From an uncultured Bacteroidales bacterium (lineage in GTDB: Bacteria; Bacteroidota; Bacteroidia; Bacteroidales; UBA932): a stretch of 64,000 bases of DNA. The position numbers were made by a program, and so were the translations under genes. Shown here piece by piece: positions 17,306-26,165 of this stretch (within the stretch, counting starts at the first letter, position 1; every line of letters begins with the position of its first letter). The DNA lies in assembly GCA_934725015.1 (NCBI GenBank), contig CAKVAS010000010.1, forward strand, positions 1-64,000, read 5' to 3'. The notes below the pieces were generated by a model, which was not told the origin of the DNA, searched no databases, and worked only from the letters and a program-made list of their open reading frames with translations.

Positions 17306-18991
17306 TCAATAGTTTACGAAAGGATGTGACGGGGCTGCGGCATTGTCGCGCGGGTTCTCCTCAAGTCCTGTCTTTATGACCTCCTGCGGTATCTGGAACG
17401 CCCTGCGGAGGTCGTTGTACGGGAGGGAAGCCGCGGCGCGGTAGCCGGTGGTGGTGACGTCGTCATAGTCGGTGTCGTCGAAGCGGTCCACTGTGATTCC
17501 ATATCTCTTGATGTCCATCCAGCGCATTCCCTCCCCGAGAGTATCGATGCGGCGGCAGTAGAGCAGGCACTGGGTGAAGTATTCCTGAGTGCCGGGGGCG
17601 ACGGTGAATCCGTGCGGATGAAGAGGCTTGCGCGAGGTTGGCAGCTCGCGGGTATATTCGCCGATGTAGAGGGAAGAGGACTCGTCGCCATAGACTTCCT
17701 CAATGAGCTCCTTTGTCAGGTGGCGGATGCCGGCGCTGCCTACTCTGAACACGGAGCAGCTCCATGTGTCGAGGTCGGCGGCGGCCTTGTCATATTCCTT
17801 CAGCCGGATGTAGGCCTCGGCCCTGTTGAGCAGCACCTCGTTGCCCGAGAACGCGACAAAGGTGCTGCGGGAGTAGCCTGTTCCGGTCACAGGGTCGGCG
17901 ACTTCCCACTGGCTCGGCCATTTCGGGAAATAGACCTTGTTCGTGAGCTGGTCGCACCAATAGAACGGAACCATCCGGTAAAGCACCTGATAGCTGTCGT
18001 TCTTGCCGGTGTCGTACGGACCGCACATAGGACGCTTTGCGCGGAGGGTCTCCTGCTTCGCTATCCTGTTGGTGTGGCTGTACCTCGAACCCGCGCCGTT
18101 CCATGCGTGGAAGAGCGAGCCGTTTCCGGAATAGACCGGCATCAGGAGGAGGTTGCATTTATGTGAAGCGTCAACATAGTCGAGCGTCCTCGCGCCGTAG
18201 TCCCAGGCGAGCCTGGCCGTCGCCGCCCAGTCGCGGAGCATTCCCGCAGGATCCGAGCCGAGCACGACGTCCGCCGCGTCTATGGCCTTCTGCCACTGGT
18301 TGCTGTAGATGTAGAAGCGCGTGGCAAGGGCGTAGGCCGCCTTTTTGTTGAAATGATATTTCGGAACGGTGTAAGCCTCGTCGTCGATGAGAGGAAGAGC
18401 CTCCTCGATGTCTTTCTGGATTTTTTCATAATCCTCCTGAAGAGTCCCGCGACGGCGGACCGGATTGAGGGTAGTCTCGGGAGCGGACATATAGGTGACG
18501 CCGAGATACTCGGAAGCGTGTTCCGGGTGGTACGGGAGGCAGTACATCATCGTCAGGCACAGATGCGCATACGCCCGGCAGAGCAGCGCCTCGCCCTTGT
18601 AGGGAAGCACCTCCTCCGGAGAGCCCATCTCCTCGATGGCCTGAAGGGCCGCATTGGCCGTCGCTATCATCCCGTAGTAGCCCTGCCAGATGTTCACGTT
18701 GCTCTCGTTGTCGGCCTCGGTCATCGGCTCCCAGGCATAGTTCTGCTCAATGAGCACCGATGTTGACTTGTTGTTCTCCGTGTAGAGCTCCACGTTGTCG
18801 GAGGCATATTCAAAGTGCCGTGCAAAAGTCCGCGAGGCATAGGCGGTCACCATAAGCTTGCGAACCTTCTCGACCGTGTTTATCTCGGTCCTGTTGTCCG
18901 GCAGACGGTCCAGGAACTTGTCGCATGAAGACAGGCTCCCGAGCAGCGCGGCTGCGGCAATTATAGGAAGTATCGTTCTTTTCATCATCAT
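17306..18991 (-). CDS. susD-like: SusD/RagB-family glycan-binding outer-membrane lipoprotein
   Basis: The 561-residue protein starts MMMKRTILPIIAAAALL, with lipobox LSSC followed by DKFLDRLPD, the classic N-terminus of SusD proteins. TPR-like helices follow, for example NIWQGYYGMIATANAALQAI and GEALLCRAYAHLCLTMMYCL. The C-terminal region contains EAYIRLKEYDKAAADLDTW and MRWMDIKRYG, as in RagB/SusD members. SusD proteins form the lid of the SusC transporter and bind the glycan outside the cell. The start lies 6 nt after the SusC stop. The ligand cannot be read from sequence. Confidence 0.95.
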   Translation of the reverse strand: MMMKRTILPIIAAAALLGSLSSCDKFLDRLPDNRTEINTVEKVRKLMVTAYASRTFARHFEYASDNVELYTENNKSTSVLIEQNYAWEPMTEADNESNVNIWQGYYGMIATANAALQAIEEMGSPEEVLPYKGEALLCRAYAHLCLTMMYCLPYHPEHASEYLGVTYMSAPETTLNPVRRRGTLQEDYEKIQKDIEEALPLIDDEAYTVPKYHFNKKAAYALATRFYIYSNQWQKAIDAADVVLGSDPAGMLRDWAATARLAWDYGARTLDYVDASHKCNLLLMPVYSGNGSLFHAWNGAGSRYSHTNRIAKQETLRAKRPMCGPYDTGKNDSYQVLYRMVPFYWCDQLTNKVYFPKWPSQWEVADPVTGTGYSRSTFVAFSGNEVLLNRAEAYIRLKEYDKAAADLDTWSCSVFRVGSAGIRHLTKELIEEVYGDESSSLYIGEYTRELPTSRKPLHPHGFTVAPGTQEYFTQCLLYCRRIDTLGEGMRWMDIKRYGITVDRFDDTDYDDVTTTGYRAAASLPYNDLRRAFQIPQEVIKTGLEENPRDNAAAPSHPFVNY

Positions 18992-18997
18992 ATTCTG

Positions 18998-21900
18998 TTA
19001 AAAGCCAATCTTGCATGTAAGCGTGAACTGCTTCGGCATAGGGACAGCCACGCCGCCGGAATTGAGGAACTCCGGATCCTGTCCTTCGAGTCTCTTGTCC
19101 GAATAGAGCAGGCAGAGATTCGTCCCCTGAAGCTTGAACGCGAGGCTCTTGAGGCAGAGCTTCTCGACGGCCTTCTTCGGCAGCTCATAGCCGAGCGACA
19201 CCTCCTTCAGACGGATGAAGTCGCCCTTCGCGACCCTCTGGTCGCAGTAGTTGTAGGCGTTGTAGGCGATGTAGAGATTGTTGATCTGCGAAACCTGACG
19301 CTTGCTGGCGATTGTCGGGACGTTCGTGGTCTTCTCGTCTCCCGGGCTGATGAAGCGGTCCATGAACTCGCGCGGCATTGCCGTGAGGTCAGAATAGGAG
19401 CTTGAGAATATAGGGTCGAGACGCACGACGTTTCCGAACGAGTATGTCATGAAGACATTGAGGGTAAGGCCCTTGAACTTGAAGATATTTCCGAAGCTCC
19501 CGGTCATGGTCGGGTCGGTCGGGCCCTCATACTTGAGGTTGCTGAAGTTGTTGAGCTCCTGAAAGGCAATGTCGGTGGATGTGATTTCCCCGTCCTTGTT
19601 GAGGAAAGTCGGGATTCCCATCTCGTCAAGTCCCGTGAACCGGAGCGAGAACATCGAGCCGCGAGGCATTCCCTCCATCGAATAGCCGGAGCCGGTGAGG
19701 TAGCTGATGACGGTCTGATGGGTCTTGAGGTTCGTCACGATGTTGCTCATGTGCGAAAAGATGAAGCTCGTCGTCCATGAGAAGTTCCTCGTGTCGATGT
19801 TTTTCGTCGAAAGCGAGAGCTCGACTCCCTTCGACTTCATCGAGGCGACGTTTCCGTATTTGTTGACCACGCCGCCGAGGCCCTGTGTCACGACATTGCC
19901 GATGAGGTCGTAGTTGTTTCGGGTGTATGCGTCGAAGGATACGAGAATCCTGTCGCCCGCGAGGCCGAAGTCGGTTCCGATGTTAAGTTCGTGCTTCTTC
20001 TCGTAGGTGAGCTCGGAATTCTCGATTGACGCCTGATAGAGGGCGGACTCTCTGTTTTCCGTCACTCCCCGCCAAGGATTCGACGGGTAGAAGAGCGCAG
20101 TCGAGTTGTTGACCCAGGCCGGTCCCCTGTCCGCCGTGAGCGAGTAGGAGGCGCGGATGGACATGCTTGAAAGCACCGGTTCAAGATGCCGGAACCACTT
20201 TTCCCTGTCAACGGTCCATTTTCCGGCGACGTTCCATGTAGGGAGCCAGCGTGAAGTGCGGGAGCGTCCGAGACGGTTGGAGCCCTCGTAGCGGAAGGTT
20301 CCGTTGATGGTATAGCGGTAGTCGTATGAATATGAGGCAGTCGTCGCGAACGCGGCGTTGCGCTCATGGGTATTCCCTATGCTGTAGTAGTAGGTGTTCT
20401 GTTCAAGCTGCTTCTTGAAGAGGTCGAGGATGTAGAACGGAGTCTCCCCCGATTCGTACTGGAGGCCCCAGCCCTGGAACGAAGTGGAATGGCGGTCAAG
20501 GGAGTTTATCTCCACGGCCGCGAAAGCGTTGATGACGTGCCTGTCGGCAATCACGGTGTTGTAGGTGCCGGAGGCGCGGAAGTCAAGGCTGAGCGCGGAG
20601 AAGCTGTTCTTGCGGAGAATGCCGCCCTCGGGGAGAACCGAATACTTGTCTCCGGTAGGGTCATCCGGGTTGCTGTAGAGGTATGGATTGCCGTTCTGAA
20701 TCATCTTAGTGTATGCGGCGCGGTAGGCCTCCGCCTGGTTGGAGTTGTCACGGATGTTGTGCTCCGTCTCCGAAAGCTGGTAGCGGACGGAACCGAGGGC
20801 AGCGAGCTCAAGGCCGCTTACCGGCTTTGCGCGAAGCTCGGCCTGGAACTTCGTGTCGAGGACGGAGATGTCCATATAGTTGTTCTCAAGCTCATGCTTT
20901 ATGTTGAACGGAGCGTAGTTCCTCGTGTAGAACTCGTTCGCGTCAAGTGTCCTCGAAGTCCGGAGGGCGTATGAATACGGGTTTATGTCGAAGTCGCGCT
21001 TCACCTGTCCCGTGGCGGCGTCAATGTCCGAGGAAAGCGTTCCGGGGGCGCGCTGCTGACGGTAGGATGCGTTACCTATGATGTTGAGCGTCAGGTAGTC
21101 CCTGAAGAGGTTCTGCGAAGTGTTGAAGAGCGCCGTGTAACGGTTCACCTTGCTCTGCACGGTCCATCCCGGATCCACGAGAGCGCCGAGAGAGGCGTAG
21201 TAGCTGCCCTTCTCGCTGCCCGAGGTGATGCTGACGGAGTGGCTGTGCTGGACGCTCGGACGGAAGAGTTCGGAGAACCAGTCGGTGTTGCGCATCTCGG
21301 CCTGGCGGAGGTATGCCTTTCTTCCGGCCTCGGTGTTCTCGACCATATATTTCCCGGTCGCGGGGTCATAGGTGTTCATCAGCTGCGAAAGCTTCGTATA
21401 GACGCCTCCGGTGGAACTATAGACGCTGTTAGTGAAGTTGAGCCACCCCTTCTGGTACATCTCCTCATAGACGGACATCTGCTCCTGAGAGTTCATGATG
21501 TTGAATTCGGAATATGTCGGGACCAGCCGGACGGAGTATTCGCCGTTATAGTTCACGCGCGTCATTCCCGGGGTTCCCTTTTTCGTCGTCACGACAATCA
21601 CGCCGGCCATCGCGCGGGCTCCGTAGATTGACGTCGCGGAACCGTCCTTAAGAATCTGGAAGCTCTCTATGTCATCGGAGTTGAGTCCGGCAATCGCCGA
21701 GCTGATGAGCGTCGTCGCGTCTCCGGAAGAAAGGGAACTCGCGTCAACATCGACGACATCCTCCATAATGACCCCGTCAACGACCCAGAGAGGCTTCGAG
21801 TCCCCGAAGATGGACGTCGCGCCGCGTACCCTGATTTTAGGGGCCGTTCCGAATGTTCCGGAAACGTTCTGCACGGAGACTCCGGCGGCCTTGCCTTCGA

Positions 21901-22315
21901 GAGAGCGGCTGATTTCACCGATGCCGCTTATGTTGACGTCAACTGCTGTGAGCCGGTCGGTAGCGCCGGTAAAGAGACGCTTGTCGGTGCTTGTCATTCC
22001 GGTCACGACGGCCTCGGAGATGAGTTCCGTGCTCTCCGTCATGACGAAGTCCGTCCTGGAGGCCGCAGTCGCGGTCACGTTGTTGTAGCCGAGACAGGAA
22101 GCTTCAAGCTTTGCCCCGGAAGGAACCTTGGACAACGTGTAGTTTCCGTCTATGTCGGTGACCGTGGCATTGTTCGTGCCGACGACGGCCACCACCACTC
22201 CGGCGAGAGGCTCGCCCGAAGCATCCCTGACAGTTCCGCTGACGTCCGGCGTCTGAGCCCGGGCCGCCAAGGAGAACAGCAGGGAGAACAGCAATGCTGC
22301 AATATACTTTTTCAT
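18998..22315 (-). CDS. susC-like: SusC/RagA-family TonB-dependent transporter
   Basis: The 1105-residue outer-membrane transporter has a signal peptide ending AARAQ, then an N-terminal carboxypeptidase-regulatory-like domain (DVSGTVRDASGEPLAGVVVA). The TonB plug follows: RSLEGKAAGVSVQNVSG, IRVRGATSIFGDSKPLWVVD and QILKDGSATSIYGARAMAGV are hallmark SusC motifs. The 22-stranded barrel fills the rest and ends QFTLTCKIGF, with a terminal Phe. It imports oligosaccharides or glycopeptides with energy from TonB-ExbBD, in complex with the SusD protein encoded 6 nt downstream. Confidence 0.97.
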   Translation of the reverse strand: MKKYIAALLFSLLFSLAARAQTPDVSGTVRDASGEPLAGVVVAVVGTNNATVTDIDGNYTLSKVPSGAKLEASCLGYNNVTATAASRTDFVMTESTELISEAVVTGMTSTDKRLFTGATDRLTAVDVNISGIGEISRSLEGKAAGVSVQNVSGTFGTAPKIRVRGATSIFGDSKPLWVVDGVIMEDVVDVDASSLSSGDATTLISSAIAGLNSDDIESFQILKDGSATSIYGARAMAGVIVVTTKKGTPGMTRVNYNGEYSVRLVPTYSEFNIMNSQEQMSVYEEMYQKGWLNFTNSVYSSTGGVYTKLSQLMNTYDPATGKYMVENTEAGRKAYLRQAEMRNTDWFSELFRPSVQHSHSVSITSGSEKGSYYASLGALVDPGWTVQSKVNRYTALFNTSQNLFRDYLTLNIIGNASYRQQRAPGTLSSDIDAATGQVKRDFDINPYSYALRTSRTLDANEFYTRNYAPFNIKHELENNYMDISVLDTKFQAELRAKPVSGLELAALGSVRYQLSETEHNIRDNSNQAEAYRAAYTKMIQNGNPYLYSNPDDPTGDKYSVLPEGGILRKNSFSALSLDFRASGTYNTVIADRHVINAFAAVEINSLDRHSTSFQGWGLQYESGETPFYILDLFKKQLEQNTYYYSIGNTHERNAAFATTASYSYDYRYTINGTFRYEGSNRLGRSRTSRWLPTWNVAGKWTVDREKWFRHLEPVLSSMSIRASYSLTADRGPAWVNNSTALFYPSNPWRGVTENRESALYQASIENSELTYEKKHELNIGTDFGLAGDRILVSFDAYTRNNYDLIGNVVTQGLGGVVNKYGNVASMKSKGVELSLSTKNIDTRNFSWTTSFIFSHMSNIVTNLKTHQTVISYLTGSGYSMEGMPRGSMFSLRFTGLDEMGIPTFLNKDGEITSTDIAFQELNNFSNLKYEGPTDPTMTGSFGNIFKFKGLTLNVFMTYSFGNVVRLDPIFSSSYSDLTAMPREFMDRFISPGDEKTTNVPTIASKRQVSQINNLYIAYNAYNYCDQRVAKGDFIRLKEVSLGYELPKKAVEKLCLKSLAFKLQGTNLCLLYSDKRLEGQDPEFLNSGGVAVPMPKQFTLTCKIGF

Positions 22316-22343
22316 TATGCCTTGTGGTATTTGCGGTTGGTTA

Positions 22344-23423
22344 TCAGTCTGTGTAGTTCCTCGTCAGGACAAGATTATTGGCCTGCACGAGCGGCGTTCC
22401 GCTGCCGAAGTTGAAGAACGAGTCCTTACAGCGCCACAGGTTGAACTGGGCAGGTTTGGCCGTGGAGTTTGTCTTGGCGTCGGAGAATGTCAGGGTGACG
22501 GTGTGCGCGTCGTCGTCAAAGACAGGCGCCGCGCCCCAGGAAACGCTTTCGTCAATCCAGATGTACCATCCGGACGGATTGTTTACCGAGCCCCCGTTAT
22601 AGTGTATCGAATAGAAACTGTCCCCGTCCTGCGCGAATCCCTGAGCCGCGATGAGAACCTTGCCGTCCTCCGACAGCGGAGCCTTGATTTTGTACGCCGA
22701 CAGTTCTTCCGTGTTGATTGTGAGAAAGAAGGACTTGAGATGCACGTCTTCAGACAGGGTCACGGACTTGAGGGAGGAACCACCGCTTACCGTCCATTCC
22801 CCGAGAAGGTAGAACCAGTCCTCCTTCCTGTCCTGAAAGAGCGAGACCTCAGACGGGGCAATGGTGTTGTCAGTCGGAGTAATCACTGCCTTCCCCTCAA
22901 GGACATGGCGCCCCTGCGGCCTTCCGGTCGTAAACGTCACGCCGGTCTCCCCCTTCACGAAAGAGAAGGCATTGTCCGGATTCTCGGTGATGGTGACGTC
23001 ATAGTCCGAGTCGCATCTCACCAAAACGGTAAGACTCTTCTCCGCGTCCGAGAAGGAGAGCGCACTGTGGCTCACGACAAGCCCCCTGTACGCGGCCTGC
23101 CTGACGGTGAAGGAAATCTCATTGCCGCCCTCCGCCGACACGGTGATTTCAGCGGAGCGCTCCCCGCCCATGTTGCAGAAGACATTGAAGCTGATTTCAG
23201 ACTGCCCCGCCTCGACGCGGAGCCAGTCAGGTTCAGAAGAGGCGGCGGTTAACCCTGTACCCCCCCCCATTATTTCGGCGGTTCCGAGCCCGCCAGCGGC
23301 GTCGAAGTTCATGGACGATATGTTCCCGAAGCTGATTTCAGACGCCGTGACGACGGCCTTCGCACAGGAAATCCCCATAAGGAATGCCCCTGCAAGCAAT
23401 AATGTTGAAACTGTCCTTTTCAT
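22344..23423 (-). CDS. BACON-domain lipoprotein of the polysaccharide locus
   Basis: The 359-residue lipoprotein (lipobox GISC) has a BACON-like domain at about residues 25-110: IGG-type strands, SEPDWLRVEAGQSEISFNV, ERSAEITVSAEGGNEISF and TVRQA. A second similar unit follows (GLVVSHSALSFSDAEKSLTV). The last 170 residues form a beta-rich region (WYIWIDESVSWGAA) of unknown family. BACON domains sit on outer-surface proteins of glycan loci and position them or bind mucin. ATG 23423 is preferred; an in-frame codon at 23447 overlaps the GH89 gene. A G9 homopolymer lies in codons about 52-55 and could switch the gene off by slippage. Confidence 0.78.
   Translation of the reverse strand: MKRTVSTLLLAGAFLMGISCAKAVVTASEISFGNISSMNFDAAGGLGTAEIMGGGTGLTAASSEPDWLRVEAGQSEISFNVFCNMGGERSAEITVSAEGGNEISFTVRQAAYRGLVVSHSALSFSDAEKSLTVLVRCDSDYDVTITENPDNAFSFVKGETGVTFTTGRPQGRHVLEGKAVITPTDNTIAPSEVSLFQDRKEDWFYLLGEWTVSGGSSLKSVTLSEDVHLKSFFLTINTEELSAYKIKAPLSEDGKVLIAAQGFAQDGDSFYSIHYNGGSVNNPSGWYIWIDESVSWGAAPVFDDDAHTVTLTFSDAKTNSTAKPAQFNLWRCKDSFFNFGSGTPLVQANNLVLTRNYTD
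23260..23268 (-). repeat. G9 homopolymer inside the BACON lipoprotein gene
   Basis: There are nine consecutive C on the plus strand, hence nine G in the coding strand, encoding part of IMGGGTG near residue 53. A gain or loss of one base would truncate this exported protein early. Such tracts are typical of slipped-strand phase variation; that it varies here is inference. Confidence 0.8.
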
Positions 23424-23436
23424 GTCCGGAAGAGTT

Positions 23437-25989
23437 TTATCGTACATATTCTATATTGACCTGAGAGTCGCCGAGCTTCCTGGTCCCGTCAAGCAGGATA
23501 TGGAGATAGATGAACTGGAAAGTCTCACCCTTCTTCAGCTCCACAGGAAACTCAACGACGGGGTTCTCGCGGCTGATTTCGATTCCGATGTCGTCTTTCT
23601 TGAAGCGCACCCAGCCGGCGGCGTTAATCTGCACAAGCTTCAGGGTGACGGGATCCTCTCCGTTACGCCATCTGAAACGGATAGCCTTCAGCGTCGGGTA
23701 GTCCTCAGGCGTAATCATACGGATGATTCTCGTGGTGCCGTCCTGCATTTCAAACGATGTCCAGCCCGGAAGCTTATCCGGATTCCCGGCTATGTCGGCG
23801 GCGTCCCTCACGAGTTTTTCCGCCTCGGCGACAAGGTCGGAGCAGCGTTCAGGCTCGGATACGCCGCGGCCCTCTTCCGCATATTTGTATTCCCATGCAG
23901 TGAAGTCGAAAGGCTTGCCGTCCTTCTTCGAGTCAAAGAAATGCCGCCACCTCGGAATGTAGTAGTCCCTTATAAGGCCGGACCACATCCTGCACGAATA
24001 GTCGTCAAGTCCATCCGGCCGACGGCCCCTGCCCCATGTCGTGACAAGCCGCCTCGCGTTTGTCTCATACTTGTCGCTCTCTTCCGGAGTGCTTCCCCAG
24101 TCGCGGGCAAAGCCTATCCATCTGTCAAGCCTTGTCACCGGGTTAATGTCAAAGAACTTGTCGGCACGGCGCATCATGTCAAAGAAGCGCCCTTCAAGCG
24201 CGGCGGCCGTTTCACTGTCGCCGGCAAGGTAGGCTTCGTTTATCTGCTCCGCGAGCAGATCCGCCTTTCCGAAGGCATACACGCCCGCCCACAGGGCGAG
24301 GTCTGTGAGATATTCCCTGTTTCCGCCGAGCTCACCGGAAGCCTCTATGAAAGCCTCTATAGCCCTGAAATGAGCCGGTGAAGTGGAATAGCGTCCGCCC
24401 AGGCCGTCAAAAGGCATCTTCTGCACCCTGTACTGGGCACGGCTCGTGCACATTCCGTAGTCGCTCTCAAGCATCCCGTCCCAGAAGCGGACAAGGGACT
24501 CGGGACATTTGCCGTAGCGGGCTATGGTGTAGTCCTTCAGCCACTCGCGGATGTCCTTGTGGGAGGTGCTCCATGCGGAGGCCGCAATGATTTCATAGAC
24601 GACCTCGTTGTTCTCGACCCCTTCCGGAGCCGTTCCAAGACCGATTAGCCTGCCCTTGTTCTCCGAAGTCAGAGCATTGAGATGCCCGTTCAGATAGAAG
24701 TCAAGGTCTCCTGCGGGGCAGGTTCTTCCGCCGAAGTTAGGCACGGTGCTGTATATCCATTTCTTGCCATAGAGCCCCTTGGCATAGTTCCACGTGTATT
24801 CGTTTTCCCAGATTCCGTAGTTGAAATCGACGCTCAAATCCAGCAGAATCATCCTGTCGTCCGGAACCTGCGAGAAGAGCGCACGTATGCTCTCCGGATC
24901 CCAGATGTGCCTCTGGTAGCCGAACATCCAGCCCTGAAGAACCCAGACGGCATCCGGATTGGCGGATGAGATGGAATTGTAGAGAGCCTTTCCATAGGAG
25001 GCAATCTGGTCGAAGCGCTCCTGCGTGCCGCGCTCGGCAAAGGGAACCTTCATCTCGTTGAAGCTGTCGGCAAGATAAAACTTTCCCTTTCCGAATTCCT
25101 TTTCCCACTCCTGAATGTACTCCTTGGCTATGCGCTGATAGAGTTCGGTCTCCGGGAAGATGAAGCTTGAGAAATAGTCCGGGCCGTCACCCCAGCCGGT
25201 CTCAACGAGTTCCGCCTCCGGAAACACTCTCTTTATTCCTTTCGGGACGAATCCGGCGAACGCGTTATATATAGGTGACATCCCGAGCTCGTTCATCCTG
25301 TCAACTATGCGATGCTCAAGCTCTATCGTCTTGTCATACCACTGCTGTGAAGGGTGCCCGTCTATGCATGAAAGGTTTCCCATGCGAAACCACGGAAGAT
25401 GCGCGGCACCGACCATGAACTCCCCTATTTCTTCCTCGGTGAGCCCGAGCCTGCGCCACACGCGGGCGAAGATGGCCTCGCTGCCAATGGGTGAAAGCGG
25501 CATATCGACGCCGTGAAGCGCCATCCGGTCAAGCTCCGCCTCCCACTGCTCCCAGCCCCAATAGGGCATGGTGTAGCCGAAGGTGCAGACATTCATATAC
25601 TGTCTGTGCTCGAACGGGGTGGTGACAATCTTCAGCGGCTGCTCCGGAAGGCTCGAGGGAAGAACGATGTTGTTGACCGTCCATGTGGACATTCCATAGT
25701 GATTTGACGTGACATAGTCATAGAATCCCCGGCAGGCGGCGGTGACCGAGCTGCCCTTCACGAACAGCCGTCCGTTCCTGACCTGAGTCGAGAAATATTC
25801 GCCTTCCTCCACGGGGCCGGTCACTTCGAGCACGAGATTCTTGGGATAGTGTCCGAGCGTCCTTTCGATGACTCCGCGCGCGGCCTTGGAGTCGCGCTTC
25901 AGCGAAACGTCTCCCGCCGCGGAAAATTGAAATGCCGAAATTGAGAAGAGTAACGCCGATGCGGCAAGAATCCTCAGTAATGAGTTCAT
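23437..25989 (-). CDS. GH89 alpha-N-acetylglucosaminidase
   Basis: The 850-residue exported enzyme (signal peptide ending FSAAG) belongs to the NAGLU/GH89 family, which removes alpha-linked GlcNAc from heparan sulfate or from the GlcNAc-alpha-1,4-Gal caps of gastric mucin. Family signatures: QYMNVCTFGYTMPYWGWEQW (130-149), MALHGVDMPLSPIGSEAIF, FRMGNLSCIDG, PIYNAFAGFVPKGI, DSFNEM with Glu312 (aligned by pattern with human NAGLU Glu316), and GTAPEGVENNEVVYE with Glu456 (matching Glu446). The length matches bacterial GH89 enzymes without extra modules. It is the first enzyme gene after the regulator in this locus. The C-terminal 110 residues form a beta-rich accessory domain. Confidence 0.95.
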   Translation of the reverse strand: MNSLLRILAASALLFSISAFQFSAAGDVSLKRDSKAARGVIERTLGHYPKNLVLEVTGPVEEGEYFSTQVRNGRLFVKGSSVTAACRGFYDYVTSNHYGMSTWTVNNIVLPSSLPEQPLKIVTTPFEHRQYMNVCTFGYTMPYWGWEQWEAELDRMALHGVDMPLSPIGSEAIFARVWRRLGLTEEEIGEFMVGAAHLPWFRMGNLSCIDGHPSQQWYDKTIELEHRIVDRMNELGMSPIYNAFAGFVPKGIKRVFPEAELVETGWGDGPDYFSSFIFPETELYQRIAKEYIQEWEKEFGKGKFYLADSFNEMKVPFAERGTQERFDQIASYGKALYNSISSANPDAVWVLQGWMFGYQRHIWDPESIRALFSQVPDDRMILLDLSVDFNYGIWENEYTWNYAKGLYGKKWIYSTVPNFGGRTCPAGDLDFYLNGHLNALTSENKGRLIGLGTAPEGVENNEVVYEIIAASAWSTSHKDIREWLKDYTIARYGKCPESLVRFWDGMLESDYGMCTSRAQYRVQKMPFDGLGGRYSTSPAHFRAIEAFIEASGELGGNREYLTDLALWAGVYAFGKADLLAEQINEAYLAGDSETAAALEGRFFDMMRRADKFFDINPVTRLDRWIGFARDWGSTPEESDKYETNARRLVTTWGRGRRPDGLDDYSCRMWSGLIRDYYIPRWRHFFDSKKDGKPFDFTAWEYKYAEEGRGVSEPERCSDLVAEAEKLVRDAADIAGNPDKLPGWTSFEMQDGTTRIIRMITPEDYPTLKAIRFRWRNGEDPVTLKLVQINAAGWVRFKKDDIGIEISRENPVVEFPVELKKGETFQFIYLHILLDGTRKLGDSQVNIEYVR

Positions 25990-26165
25990 AAACGATGTGT
26001 GGTTTGCGGTTATTAAATTTTCGGCAATTTAGACCTATAAAAGCGCAAAAACAACATCAAGTAACGAAAATATAAAGCCTAAATAAACGCATCACTCTGA
26101 TTGACAAAAAGATGATGCGCGGAATATGCCCTTAAAATACAAATTAAATATCAGTCCAAAAAGCC
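25990..26165 (-). other. AT-rich leader between the regulator and the GH89 operon
   Basis: This AT-rich region must carry the operon promoter. No exact TAnnTTTG box is visible on the minus strand; the closest is TATATTTT. An inverted repeat, CGCATCA at 26088-26094 and TGATGCG at 26113-26119, could be an operator half-site pair or a terminator for the regulator gene. I see no ORF in it. Confidence 0.4.
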
